Assembly (NCBI GenBank): GCA_004335635.1
Contig: QAXH01004054.1
Location: 1-52,329, forward strand
Source: Chloromonas sp. AAM2
Taxonomy: Eukaryota; Chlorophyta; Chlorophyceae; Chlamydomonadales; Chlamydomonadaceae
Direction: 5' to 3'
DNA: 52,329 nt
The stretch's first letter is position 1, and every line of letters starts with the position of its first letter. Positions 12,113 through 20,899 of the stretch are shown one piece after another. Below the pieces are notes generated by a model, which was given only the letters and a program-made list of their open reading frames with translations, had not been told where the DNA came from and made no database searches. The translations under genes and the position numbers were made by a program.

Positions 12113-12927
12113 TGTATCATGCTCAGCACATTTGCACACCATGCATCAGTACTACACACTGTCGAGTCCCCATACCCTGCCCATACTCTGGGTGGCCTCT
12201 GCATTGGGTTGGGTGGGATGCCCGACTGTCCTATGTACCATGCACCAAACTGGTCAGACTTTTTAGGCTGGACAAGGAGACTGCAGCCCTCAATCAACAA
12301 GAGCATGTGTTGATGAGCTCATGAGCCCATGAGCCCAGTACCCATGCTCACGCGCGGTGGTGGTGTGCTGAACTGTTCAAGCTTCCTGGTATTGACCAGG
12401 GCAGCTAAGCTCACAGCGGACGCTCATCGCTTACATGTGCAGGAGACGACTTCAGCGCTCGCTGAAACATTGGTTTGACACAATTGAGCGTCTACCAGGA
12501 ACCTACCGCGTACTCCCCCAGCCAGTACGGACGTCTGGCGGATTCCCAACAACACAAGACACGACCAAATCATCTGCACATGCCAGGCTCGAGCTGGTCA
12601 CCGCGACCTATCCTGCGGTAACCATTCGTCCGGTTGTGTACAACAGTTTTTTTCTGCTCGGTGGCATCTCCTCGCGTCCAAGTGGTCAACGCTGGGAACA
12701 ACAGATTGCCATCGAATACAACAGCACCAATTGCCGTCCATCAAGGACTCCGGGGAAATTCCATCCCAATCTAAACCAGCACTTCCACCTGTTACCCGCT
12801 GACAGGTAAGGCTATGTGTTCGGGGGGCTAGGCACCACACGATTTGTTTGCTGCATGCTGGCCACCGCGACTGCCCTTCCGTGTCTCTGCTCCATGATGC
12901 CGCATGCAGGTTAGAGCGAGTGGTGGA
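12113..12927. other. 5' flank of the WD40 gene; no gene supported
   Basis: About 0.8 kb between the dispersed element and the WD40 start codon. A 124-codon plus-strand open frame (12435-12809) has no recognisable domain and no splice-consistent link to the downstream gene. The region probably holds the promoter and 5' UTR. Confidence 0.4.
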
Positions 12928-15822
12928 ATGGGCTGCGGTGCTTCCACATGCAGCGCTTCCAGTGCTGCCCCTGCACCTCCAGAAGCCTCAGGGCAGCAGA
13001 ATGGAGCAGGGAAGGTGAGAGAGTATAGCCACACATGGCTTGTCGTGTCAGCCATTCAAAATGCTGGTTTGTTGCCTTCGCACATACCGTACGTTCCCGA
13101 TATCACCGCGACCTAGTTAATTAACCATGCCTCCTCTCGGACCTTGCGTGGTGCTTTTTATTGATTATTCAGCCTTCCTCGCGGTGTGCCTCGCGGTGTA
13201 ACAATTAACTGTTTGCTGACCTCGCGGACGACCGGCCCATGTGCCCCATTTGCGTTGCACTTGCATGCATCGTTTAGCGATCGCTTTCGGTGCTTCGATT
13301 ACTGGAATAGCAGCATGGCGAGTATACAGCCAAAAGCCACAAGCTGGTGCTGTGCTTGTGGGCCTCGTGGTTGCCTAATCTGTGGGCCTGATGTTGCAAA
13401 AACGACAAATTCAAGGCCTCGTGGTCGCCCTCGTGGTGTAAAAATAACTAACAACCTGGCCTCGTGGTAGCTCGTGGTCCTATTCCTATTTTAATAATCA
13501 AAACGCCCTGCCTCGTGGTGATATCGGGAACGTACGGTACAAGAATCACGGGCCATCTGAGTCAGATGGGTCACATACAGAAGCGGCATGCAGTAGCTGG
13601 TATGCGTGGGGCAGCGGCCGTGGCAACAGCGGCTCAAAAGTGTGGGCAGGAGTACCCATGCAGCAAACAATGCAGCAGTGCAGCACAAACAGGGCATGCG
13701 CATGCGCGTACAGATACACATGCACATGCACATACAAATGCACACAATGCAGCTGTTCCGTCTCGTGACAGCTGATGTTTGTCCGTGGCATTGGCAACCG
13801 CTGCAGGCGGCGAATATTCACCACGGACAGGCCACCGCGCAGCCTCATCCAGCATACGATTTTTCTGACGAGGCAAAATTGCAGCAGACGGCCAAGGCTG
13901 CGGATGCCTTGCTAGAGCACTGGGGGGACGATGCAGAGGTGTGTGTTTGTGTGTTTGTATAGTGCAGACACGCATACAGCCTGGGATACAGTAAACGCCC
14001 CTGCCACAGGCCACCTGCCACTTGCGTGGATGTCATGTCAGTTCATCTGCAGCCCTTGCTTGCTGTCCATGCGCACCCTCAGGTCAACACCCTGGTGGAG
14101 GAGACTTTGGGTGGTGTGGATGTCGTCGTGGGCTTGCTGGAGAAGGTGATTTCTGCATTCAGTGCTGCGGGCGAGGCGAACGAAGCCCGCAAGCATTTGG
14201 ATGTGCAGGAGCTCAACGTGGACCAGATGAGCGACGCCCAGAAGAAGCTCATCAAGTACTCGGCCTTGGGGCGGGTGCTGGTGGATGGCGCGGGCATGGC
14301 GCTGTCTGCGCTGCCGTTTGGAGGCGTGCAGGTGGCATCCCTGCTCGCAGCCGTCTACGGCCGCACAGTGCAGGTGGGTGGCTGTGACGGCTACAGTATC
14401 TGTGTAGTTGAAAGGGCGAAACCTAATGCGGTGCAGGCGCATCGACAGTCGGGCGAGTGCAAGAGCACACTCGAGGGGCACTTAGGGCTTGTGGCAAGCG
14501 TGGCCATCAGCCCGGATGGCAAGACCATTGTGTCGGGCTCAGGCGACCGTACAGTCAGGTGCGCTACCAGCTCTGCTGCCGGACTGCATGCTGTGCTCAA
14601 ATCTCAGCACCCCTCTCACTCTTATCACTGAGCTCCCACACGCCGCAGGGTGTGGGACCTCGAGTCGGGCGAGTGCAAGAGCACACTCGAGGGGCACACA
14701 GGGCTTGTGGCAAGCGTGGCCATCAGCCCGGATGGCAAGACCATTGTGTCGGGCTCAGACGACCTGACCGTCAGGTGCGCTACCAGCTCTGCTGCCGGAC
14801 TGCATGCTGTGCTCAAATCTCAGGACCCCTCTCACTCTTATCACTGAGCTCCCACACGCCGCAGGGTGTGGGACCTCGAGTCGGGCGAGTGCAAGAGCAC
14901 ACTCGAGGGGCACTTAGGGCTTGTGAGAAGCGTGGCCATCAGCCCGGATGGCAAGACCATTGTGTCGGGCTCAGACTTTACCGTCAGGTGCGCTACTTGC
15001 TCTGCTGCCGGACTGCATGCTGTGCTCAAATCTCAGCACCCCTCTCACTCTTATCACTGAGCTCCCACACGCCGCAGGGTGTGGGACCTCGAGTCGGGCG
15101 AGTGCAAGAGCACACTCGGGGGGCACACAGATGAGGTGTACAGCGTGGCCATCAGCCCGGACAGCAAGACCATTGTGTCGGGCTCACGCGACCGTACCGT
15201 CAGGTGTGCTACCAGCTCTGCTGCCGGACTGCATGCTGTGCTCAAATCTCAGCACCCCTCTCACTCTTATCACTGAGCTCCCACACGCCGCAGGGTGTGG
15301 GACCTCGAGTCGGGCGAGTGCAAGAGTACACTCGAGGGGCACACAGATGAGGTGTACAGCGTGGCCATCAGCCCGGATGGCAAGACCATTGTGTCCGGCT
15401 CTTTGGACCATACCGTCAGGTGCGCTACCAGATTTGCTGCCGGACTGCATGCTGTGCTCAAAGCTCAGCACCCCTCTCATTCTTATCACTGAGCTCCCAC
15501 ACGCCGCAGGGTGTGGGACCTCAAGTCGGGCAAGTTAGTGGCCATATTCACTGGTGACGAAGGCAAGGAGAAGCTCAATGCAGCGGAGACTTGGCGCGAG
15601 ATGCCAGGCACATCGAGTGATGTCATCATCAAAACGGCCGATGCTAGTGTGCTGGACATCTTGGGCACCGGCACTGGCAGTGAGCATCGCAAGCTGTTCA
15701 GCATATTTTTCTACCCACCTTTTCAGGCTGAATTGGAAACCATTCGCATTTGCACGGCTACTAGGCGGGCGGTGACCTTCGAGTCACGCTCCAATTGCTT
15801 CCTTGTGTACAAGCTGAGCTGA
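12928..15822 (+). CDS. WD40-repeat protein with MGCGAS N terminus and homogenised repeat exons
   Basis: Nine exons: 12928-13014, 13807-13938, 14083-14373, 14437-14558, 14649-14774, 14865-14987, 15078-15203, 15294-15419 and 15510-15822. They give 481 residues, all in phase. The start is ATG of [11 protein letters not shown], a good N-myristoylation/palmitoylation context. Residues 74-170 are predicted helical, with a hydrophobic end ([20 protein letters not shown]). Residues 171-378 hold five WD40 repeats of the form [33 protein letters not shown], one per exon. A sixth, degenerate repeat starts the last exon ([16 protein letters not shown]). The five introns between repeats are each exactly 90 nt and almost identical; retention of one would hit an in-frame TGA. 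A 48-nt GT...AG stretch in the last exon (about 15679-15726) is read as coding because removing it gives an immediate stop. Likely a scaffold or sensor at membranes; no NTPase domain is present. Confidence 0.85.
13086..13540. mobile_element. MITE-like element with about 23-bp perfect terminal inverted repeats
   Basis: The left end reads taccgtacgttcccgatatc and the right end is its exact reverse complement, continuing to about 23 matched bases and further with one mismatch. The outermost TA on both sides could be a target-site duplication, as for Tc1/mariner or Stowaway-type elements. The interior repeats cctcgtggt or cctcgcggt many times and holds a partial direct repeat of about 60 bp. No transposase frame. 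It sits in intron 1 of the WD40 gene. Confidence 0.7.
14437..15509 (+). repeat. tandem exon-plus-intron array, about 216-bp unit, five copies
   Basis: Each unit is a WD40 exon (122, 126, 123, 126, 126 nt) plus a 90-nt intron. Introns differ from each other at only a few bases. Exon differences cluster just after the GH dipeptide and just before TVR. One unit (14865-14987) has lost one codon. Confidence 0.92.
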
Positions 15823-15925
15823 AGTGCCAGCAAGTGCCTCCAAAGCTGTTTAGCGACTCCTTGTAGTCATGCGTTGTTCACAGCGGCGTTTACGCCAGGA
15901 CATGTAGAGCTGGTCCGTGTGTGTG

Positions 15926-16675
15926 TCATTCATTTTCAGTTACAATCGACAATTCATATTGTAGGGACAGCGGGATGGTGCACGTAGCCGTCATCTTCTT
16001 CACTCGATCCCTGTGAATCCTGAGTGACATTTGGGCGTTCTCTCTGTTGGATCCAAGATGCGCACAGGCAATGCACCTCTGCACCAACTTCCCAGTGTGT
16101 GGATCCCGCCGTGGACAGCAAACCCAGTCGTCGTGAACGGCAGCATTCACATTTTGTCCCGGGAGCAGCACCAGGCATGAAGTGTGGCTCAGGTTGCGGG
16201 CGCAGAGCCATTTCAGCGCAACACACAGCCTCAGCGGATTGAACTTGATGGACCCCTTAGTAGGCACTTGCATGAAAAGCGCTGACAAGAGGTGAGTCGT
16301 CAGGGATGTCAGAGAAACACCTTCAGGTTGCAAGTCTGTATACACGTAGTGCGGACTCACCACGAAGCTAGTGGAACGCGGGTGCGCTGGGACGCCACCG
16401 TCCATGGACCCTGTCCACATCACATGGCGCACAGAGCTAATTGCGACCTCTTGCAACAGGCTGCGCCTGCGGAGCTCACGAAACATGTTCTGGATTTCTT
16501 CCACGGTCAAGTCCATTTCTTCCACGGTCTTGATTGCCCTGTAAGACTGGCATCTCGCAAGAAGACGCGTGTGCATGTCACATACAAGGGCCTCGTCTCT
16601 CACAGCACTCGACAGCGTTGAGAGTCGTGCAACGTAATGCATGCAGCATGATGCACGAACGCTTCGCCTGATCAT
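15926..16675 (-). CDS. hypothetical 249-residue ORF, unknown function
   Basis: A single uninterrupted minus-strand ATG-to-stop frame, unusually long for non-coding DNA here. It contains a charged stretch (MDLTVEEIQNMFRELRRR) and a Cys/His cluster near the C terminus (WVCCPRRDPHTGKLVQRC, then IACAHLG) that could bind a metal. I do not recognise the family. It is intronless, lies between inverted copies of a dispersed element and next to a repeat block, and may be a remnant of a transposon gene. It converges on the WD40 gene, whose stop is about 100 bp away. The frame could also be chance. Confidence 0.35.
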   Translation of the reverse strand: MIRRSVRASCCMHYVARLSTLSSAVRDEALVCDMHTRLLARCQSYRAIKTVEEMDLTVEEIQNMFRELRRRSLLQEVAISSVRHVMWTGSMDGGVPAHPRSTSFVVSPHYVYTDLQPEGVSLTSLTTHLLSALFMQVPTKGSIKFNPLRLCVALKWLCARNLSHTSCLVLLPGQNVNAAVHDDWVCCPRRDPHTGKLVQRCIACAHLGSNRENAQMSLRIHRDRVKKMTATCTIPLSLQYELSIVTENE

Positions 16676-17125
16676 CCTGGGTCAGCTCTGAGGTGGGATG
16701 CGCCATGATTCGCAAATCATACAGGGCCACCCAGGAATCGTCGGCTGCGTCGCCTCCACCGACGCCAAAGTCAGGCCGACAACGCGATAACCTGCGGCGG
16801 CGACGCTATGATGCCTGCTGACACCTGCATCCAGGGCACTTCTCAAATTTCTCTGAGTCAACCAGCAGTGTGAGGCAACTGACCCTCAACTGGGGCTATG
16901 GTCATGCAAACGGGAAGTGCAGGCGTGCTCGAACACACAAGCGTCGTCCGCAACCGCTGGGAAATCACAGACGATCTCCTGTTTGATGAAGACTTGTACA
17001 ACGCCTATGTGGCTTCCAAAGCAAGAAATCAGATTTGCAGAACAAGCACAAGAAACTCTGCCCTAGGCAGGTAGGTTAGGTCAGGCCCAAGACCAGGGAA
17101 GGATTAGAAGACGAGCAGACCGGGG
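16676..17125. other. spacer without supported gene
   Basis: About 450 bp between the unknown ORF and the 289-bp repeat block. No open frame of note and no recognised motif. Confidence 0.4.
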
Positions 17126-17705
17126 GCCGCTCCACGTTTGGATTTGGCCCCTTGGACCAGCTTGGGCCAGTTGTGTTTGGCGGCCCCTGGTGCGGGACAA
17201 GCGGTGGCATGACACCCTTCCCCCTGGGGCCCTGGCTGTGACTGGGGTACTACTGGATGCTGTTGCTGCAGGAGCAGGTACGGCCCAGTGGACGGCTGTC
17301 CTCGTGGCGAAACCACCCACACTCGCCACTTTTTGCCATACAACCCCGTTTGCCTGGGCAAGTGGGCCGCTCCATGTATGGCATTGCCCCCTTGAAGTCG
17401 GCCAGTTGCGTTTGGCAGGCCCTGGTGTGGGACAAGTGATGGCATAACCCGCACCCCGCGGTGCACACATGCGTCATGCGATCCTTCAGGACCGCACTTG
17501 CTTTGTGACCCCCTGAGGCCCTGGCTGTGACTGGGTTGCTACTGGATGCTGTTGCTGCAGGAGCAGGTACGGCCCAGTGGACGGCTGGCCTCGTGGCGAA
17601 ACCACCCACACTCGCCACTTTTTGCCATACGACCCCGTTTGCCGGGGCGAGTGGGCCGCTCCACGTTTGGAATTGCCCCCTTGGAGTCGGCCAGTTGCGT
17701 CTTTC
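17126..17705. repeat. 289-bp tandem repeat, about two units
   Basis: The block starting ccctggctgtgactggg at 17230 recurs at 17519. Shared stretches include gctgttgctgcaggagcagg and cgaaaccacccacactcgcc. A third partial unit (the unit's tail) lies at 17126-17229. On the minus strand the units stay open and encode a repeated peptide with YGKKWRVWVVSPRGQPSTGP, which may be coincidental. Confidence 0.8.
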
Positions 17706-17971
17706 CAGAGTTGCAGCGTGTCACCTGGCAGTCGGCCGTCGACGTGCGTCCCCTTGCGGACTGCGCTGTTATGGATGAGGTGTGTTACAATCAACATGTT
17801 GAGCAGACACACGTCAAATTCCAGTGTTGTTTGCTGCATTTGTCCAGCCTTGTCAGTTGCCATCAGCCACTCGACGAATTCAGGTGCAACGGCACAGCCT
17901 CTTTCCTTGTCTGGTGTGTCCTTTTCATACCTGACTTGTGTTGGCAAGTCGCGTGATGTGCGCCGTGTCAT
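17486..17971 (-). CDS. hypothetical ORF partly made of the tandem repeat
   Basis: Minus-strand frame from an ATG at 17971 to a stop at 17486, about 161 residues. The first part (DTPDKERGCAVAPEFVEWLM, then ATDKAGQMQQTTLEFDVCLL) has protein-like composition. The second part is encoded by the 289-bp repeat. No family recognised. It may be an exon of a decayed transposon gene, possibly together with the ORF at 15926-16675, but no splice-consistent join was established. Confidence 0.25.
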   Translation of the reverse strand: MTRRTSRDLPTQVRYEKDTPDKERGCAVAPEFVEWLMATDKAGQMQQTTLEFDVCLLNMLIVTHLIHNSAVRKGTHVDGRLPGDTLQLWKDATGRLQGGNSKRGAAHSPRQTGSYGKKWRVWVVSPRGQPSTGPYLLLQQQHPVATQSQPGPQGVTKQVRS

Positions 17972-18191
17972 TACTTGAGCTGAGCTGACCAAACCAGCAC
18001 GAGGTGTAGCCCAGTAGTCGAATGCTGTTCGGCCTCAAAGGGGTTTGAGGTTGTTCTGCGTCCTCGTCGTGGCTTGTGCCTGTTTGCATCCAGCACGATT
18101 GGAAGAGGGGGCCTGAAATGCAAAGGGGCTGGCTGGGGGAAGCGCATGCACATGCTGGTGTCTTACGATGCCTGCTCGAGGCCGCCAAGCT

Positions 18192-19097
18192 CAGTTCCAA
18201 TTTTCACTCCGTCGCCGGGGTGGTTTCGCACTACTGAGACGACAGAGAGCAAGTACAAGAAGGCGAAGCGTGCCTGATCTAGTACCCAAGAGAGGTGCTC
18301 TTTTCAGGGCAGCTTTGGAATCATTTTTAGGCACGTGGTACGGTTGTTATCCCAGAGCATGACATGGGTAACACTTGAAACTCTGTAACTGCGAGAAACC
18401 AAACTGTCCCTAAGGACGAGTGGAGTAAGGAAAAAAAAGCTGTTGTTTTGCGGGTTGAGTTTCAGGCTCATGTGTTGTTGGAGTGGAGGGGATACCACTG
18501 AGATGTGCATGGGATGCGAAGAGGTGTATGTGTGGGCGTCCCTCAGTGCACAGGGTGTGGAATGTCTGGAATGCCTGGATCCAGAAATGACATACTGATT
18601 TGAGATAATCAAGAAAGGTATGTGGTATGCGCGGTTTAATTGTGCATAATTCCGTTCTCGCATCTTAGCAAATATTTCAGAATAAAGCGATTCCAATTGT
18701 GGGTTCCGAAATTCCATCAGTCTGGTTCCAGACATTGGTCAGTATGAAGTGATTTGCCCAGGACATGGTGTCAACACGCGCCGATCTTTCACAACTTTCT
18801 GCGGTGGACCTGTTAAATGATGAGGATGATATTCAGTCCGCACACAGTCCTCACCAAAACCCCAGATATAAAACATATATTGGTGTCTGGAAACGCCGTT
18901 TATGGCATAAACCCAAAACAGTTTCCAACTGGAAATTGTTATTTGGCACATGACCAAATGGCTATAAAAGGCGTTCCAGACATCATGCAGTTCAAGAATC
19001 AGAGCCAAGCCCAGTCTCTGAGCGACCAAAGTCCCCCAAAGCGCAAGGCCGAAGCCCCTTCGTGGCCGAAGGCCGAAGGCCCTGAGCCTTGCCCCCT
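18192..19097 (-). mobile_element. dispersed element, copy 2 (inverted relative to copy 1)
   Basis: Longer inverted partner of 11515-12112. It starts cagttccaattttcactccg and ends near ctgagccttgccccct, which is also shared. It has about 200 bp more in the middle than copy 1, and an extra block near 19008-19080 rich in ggccgaag. The shared small frame is on the plus strand at 18765-18953 and differs from copy 1 at very few residues. Confidence 0.6.
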
Positions 19098-20899
19098 GGG
19101 GGGTGTGCCATTGCGCCCTTTTTGCCAGTGCTGTGTGCCCTGGCAGCTCGTTTAGTCCTGCGCGGAAATGCACTTGTTCGTCGCCTTTGTCGTGGTCTTA
19201 TGCCATCACTCTGCACTCTACAATGTTAGCTAGATAGCCGACAGATGTGTGTTAGGATGCTTTACGTGACCAGCATGCCTAGTAAGGGCCCATATTGCCA
19301 CGAAGGATGTATAGGAAAAACGTCCGCAATAACCAAATAAAAAGCATCATTATTTTGGCATTCTCAATCCTTCCCACGGGCCAGGCGTCAATGCTGCTTG
19401 CCTTACGATATGTCACCGTTGTCTACTTGCTCAATCCCTTCAACGCTTCTAAAACCCCGGTGACTAAGCAGAATTGTCAAACATGGTCAGAACCTAGGTC
19501 ACTTCTTTGCCACCAGCACACAGGCAGGACAAGGAGACAGTAGTGTTGCAATGCGCCTGGCAACTGCAGAAGAATCTTGGCTCTGCTGTGAAAGTTTGTT
19601 AAGGCACACCATACACCATTGTGCCGAGCTCCTTCTCCCTGGATGGTCTCCGGCGGGGGGGGGTGTGTGGCCAAGGGCGAGAGGAGGGCTGGGTTTGCTG
19701 CTGAGGCCTTCGGCTCTGGGCTGTGTGTGGTGTTTGGTCTGTGTCCCTGTGTGCCTCAGCCTTGTGACAAGATTACTTTTTATGGCAGCCTGCCTGCCTC
19801 CAAGTGCTAGCTTGGGGTTTCGAGGAGGGGTCGTTGTTCGGTGGCTCTGCCTGTAGAGCTTTGTTCTTTCAAGGTTGCCTGAAAACCGTGGTTGTAAGAA
19901 TCTGTTTCTCTCCAGTTTGTGTCTCCAGGCAATCAAGGCCAGGTCATCCACTGTCCACCCACCATCCATGGACACTTGTGATCAACCACTCTGTGGCGTT
20001 CGCAACCTATCAGGCCACAGGAAGGGACAAAAAATGTTTGCCAGTTCTGGGACAAAACCCGGACTAGGCAGTTGTTCAGATGCGTTTTCGCTAAATTTGC
20101 TACCATTGACATGATTTCGCAGTGAAATGGATCCGCCATCCACAACCCCAATCATTCATCACTCACCAGCAAGGCATGATGCATCAGGTTGCCTTGAGCG
20201 TCCAACACCCTAGAGGCAAGGTTTGACGTCAGGCCATGGCAAGTACCAAGAAAGTCAATTGCCAAGTCCAACCAAGAGCCCAGGTGCAACATCAGGTCAA
20301 AAACAGGAACATAAGGCAGCAGTAAAGAAAGTTTTGGGCTGCACCCTTAGAAGAGTTTGCCACAGGTTGTGACGCAGGAAGCATTTCAGTGGGTGTATGG
20401 TGTTAAATCGACCTGCCCTCTCGCCCACTGTACAAATTGACGCTCAAACGGCCCACCCAGGACGCACAGCTTCATGGGGCAGTTTGTCAACGGATGAGCC
20501 TGCAGCAACTCATCAATGCATTTCAATTAGAAAGCTGTTCTTGCAGACGCCATTGATTCAACCACATGTGCTGGCTGAACATGCATGCGCATGCCTTTGA
20601 CCGGCGCAGATAGTGGTACGTATGAAGAACAACATATCGCCAGGAGCCTAGCCCCTTTGAACAGTGGTTTTAGAAGGTGGTGATCGTTAGCAGGTGAAGG
20701 GCCGGGACTGGATGGCTTCAATGTTGCCAACTTGAAAACTGTCGCTCCATCAAATTTCGAAACACAAAGGCGTCGGTTTGGCACAAAACGCAGAGTTTCC
20801 TTGGCCTGCGCGACGCGCGATGTTCTAGTGCAAACAAGCCTTGCTTTGTGCTCTCCTCTGCTACGGCTTCAGATAACTGCTGCAAACTTGCTCTAGATC
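19098..20899. other. intergenic: no gene supported
   Basis: About 1.8 kb upstream of the RCC2-like gene. A 158-codon minus-strand frame (19499-19975) is Pro/Ser-rich and has no signature. A nine-G run lies near 19655. The last few hundred bases should contain the RCC2-like promoter. Confidence 0.45.
20027..20056. repeat. dispersed A-rich/TTTGCCAGTTCTGGG motif, copy 2
   Basis: Reads gacaaaaaatgtttgccag then ttctgggaca. Same core as at 5158 and 29796; intergenic here. Confidence 0.6.

Noticed and set aside
14026..15538. Long plus-strand frames through the WD40 array in a second frame (up to 225 codons)
   Set aside because: They cross exon-intron borders and arise because the 216-bp unit is a multiple of three; the spliced WD40 frame explains the region.
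15679..15726. Possible 48-nt intron in the last WD40 exon
   Set aside because: Removing it creates an immediate TGA, whereas reading through gives a further 47 residues to the stop at 15822.
19499..19975. 158-codon minus-strand ORF
   Set aside because: Low-complexity and no recognisable motif; lies in a repeat-rich spacer.
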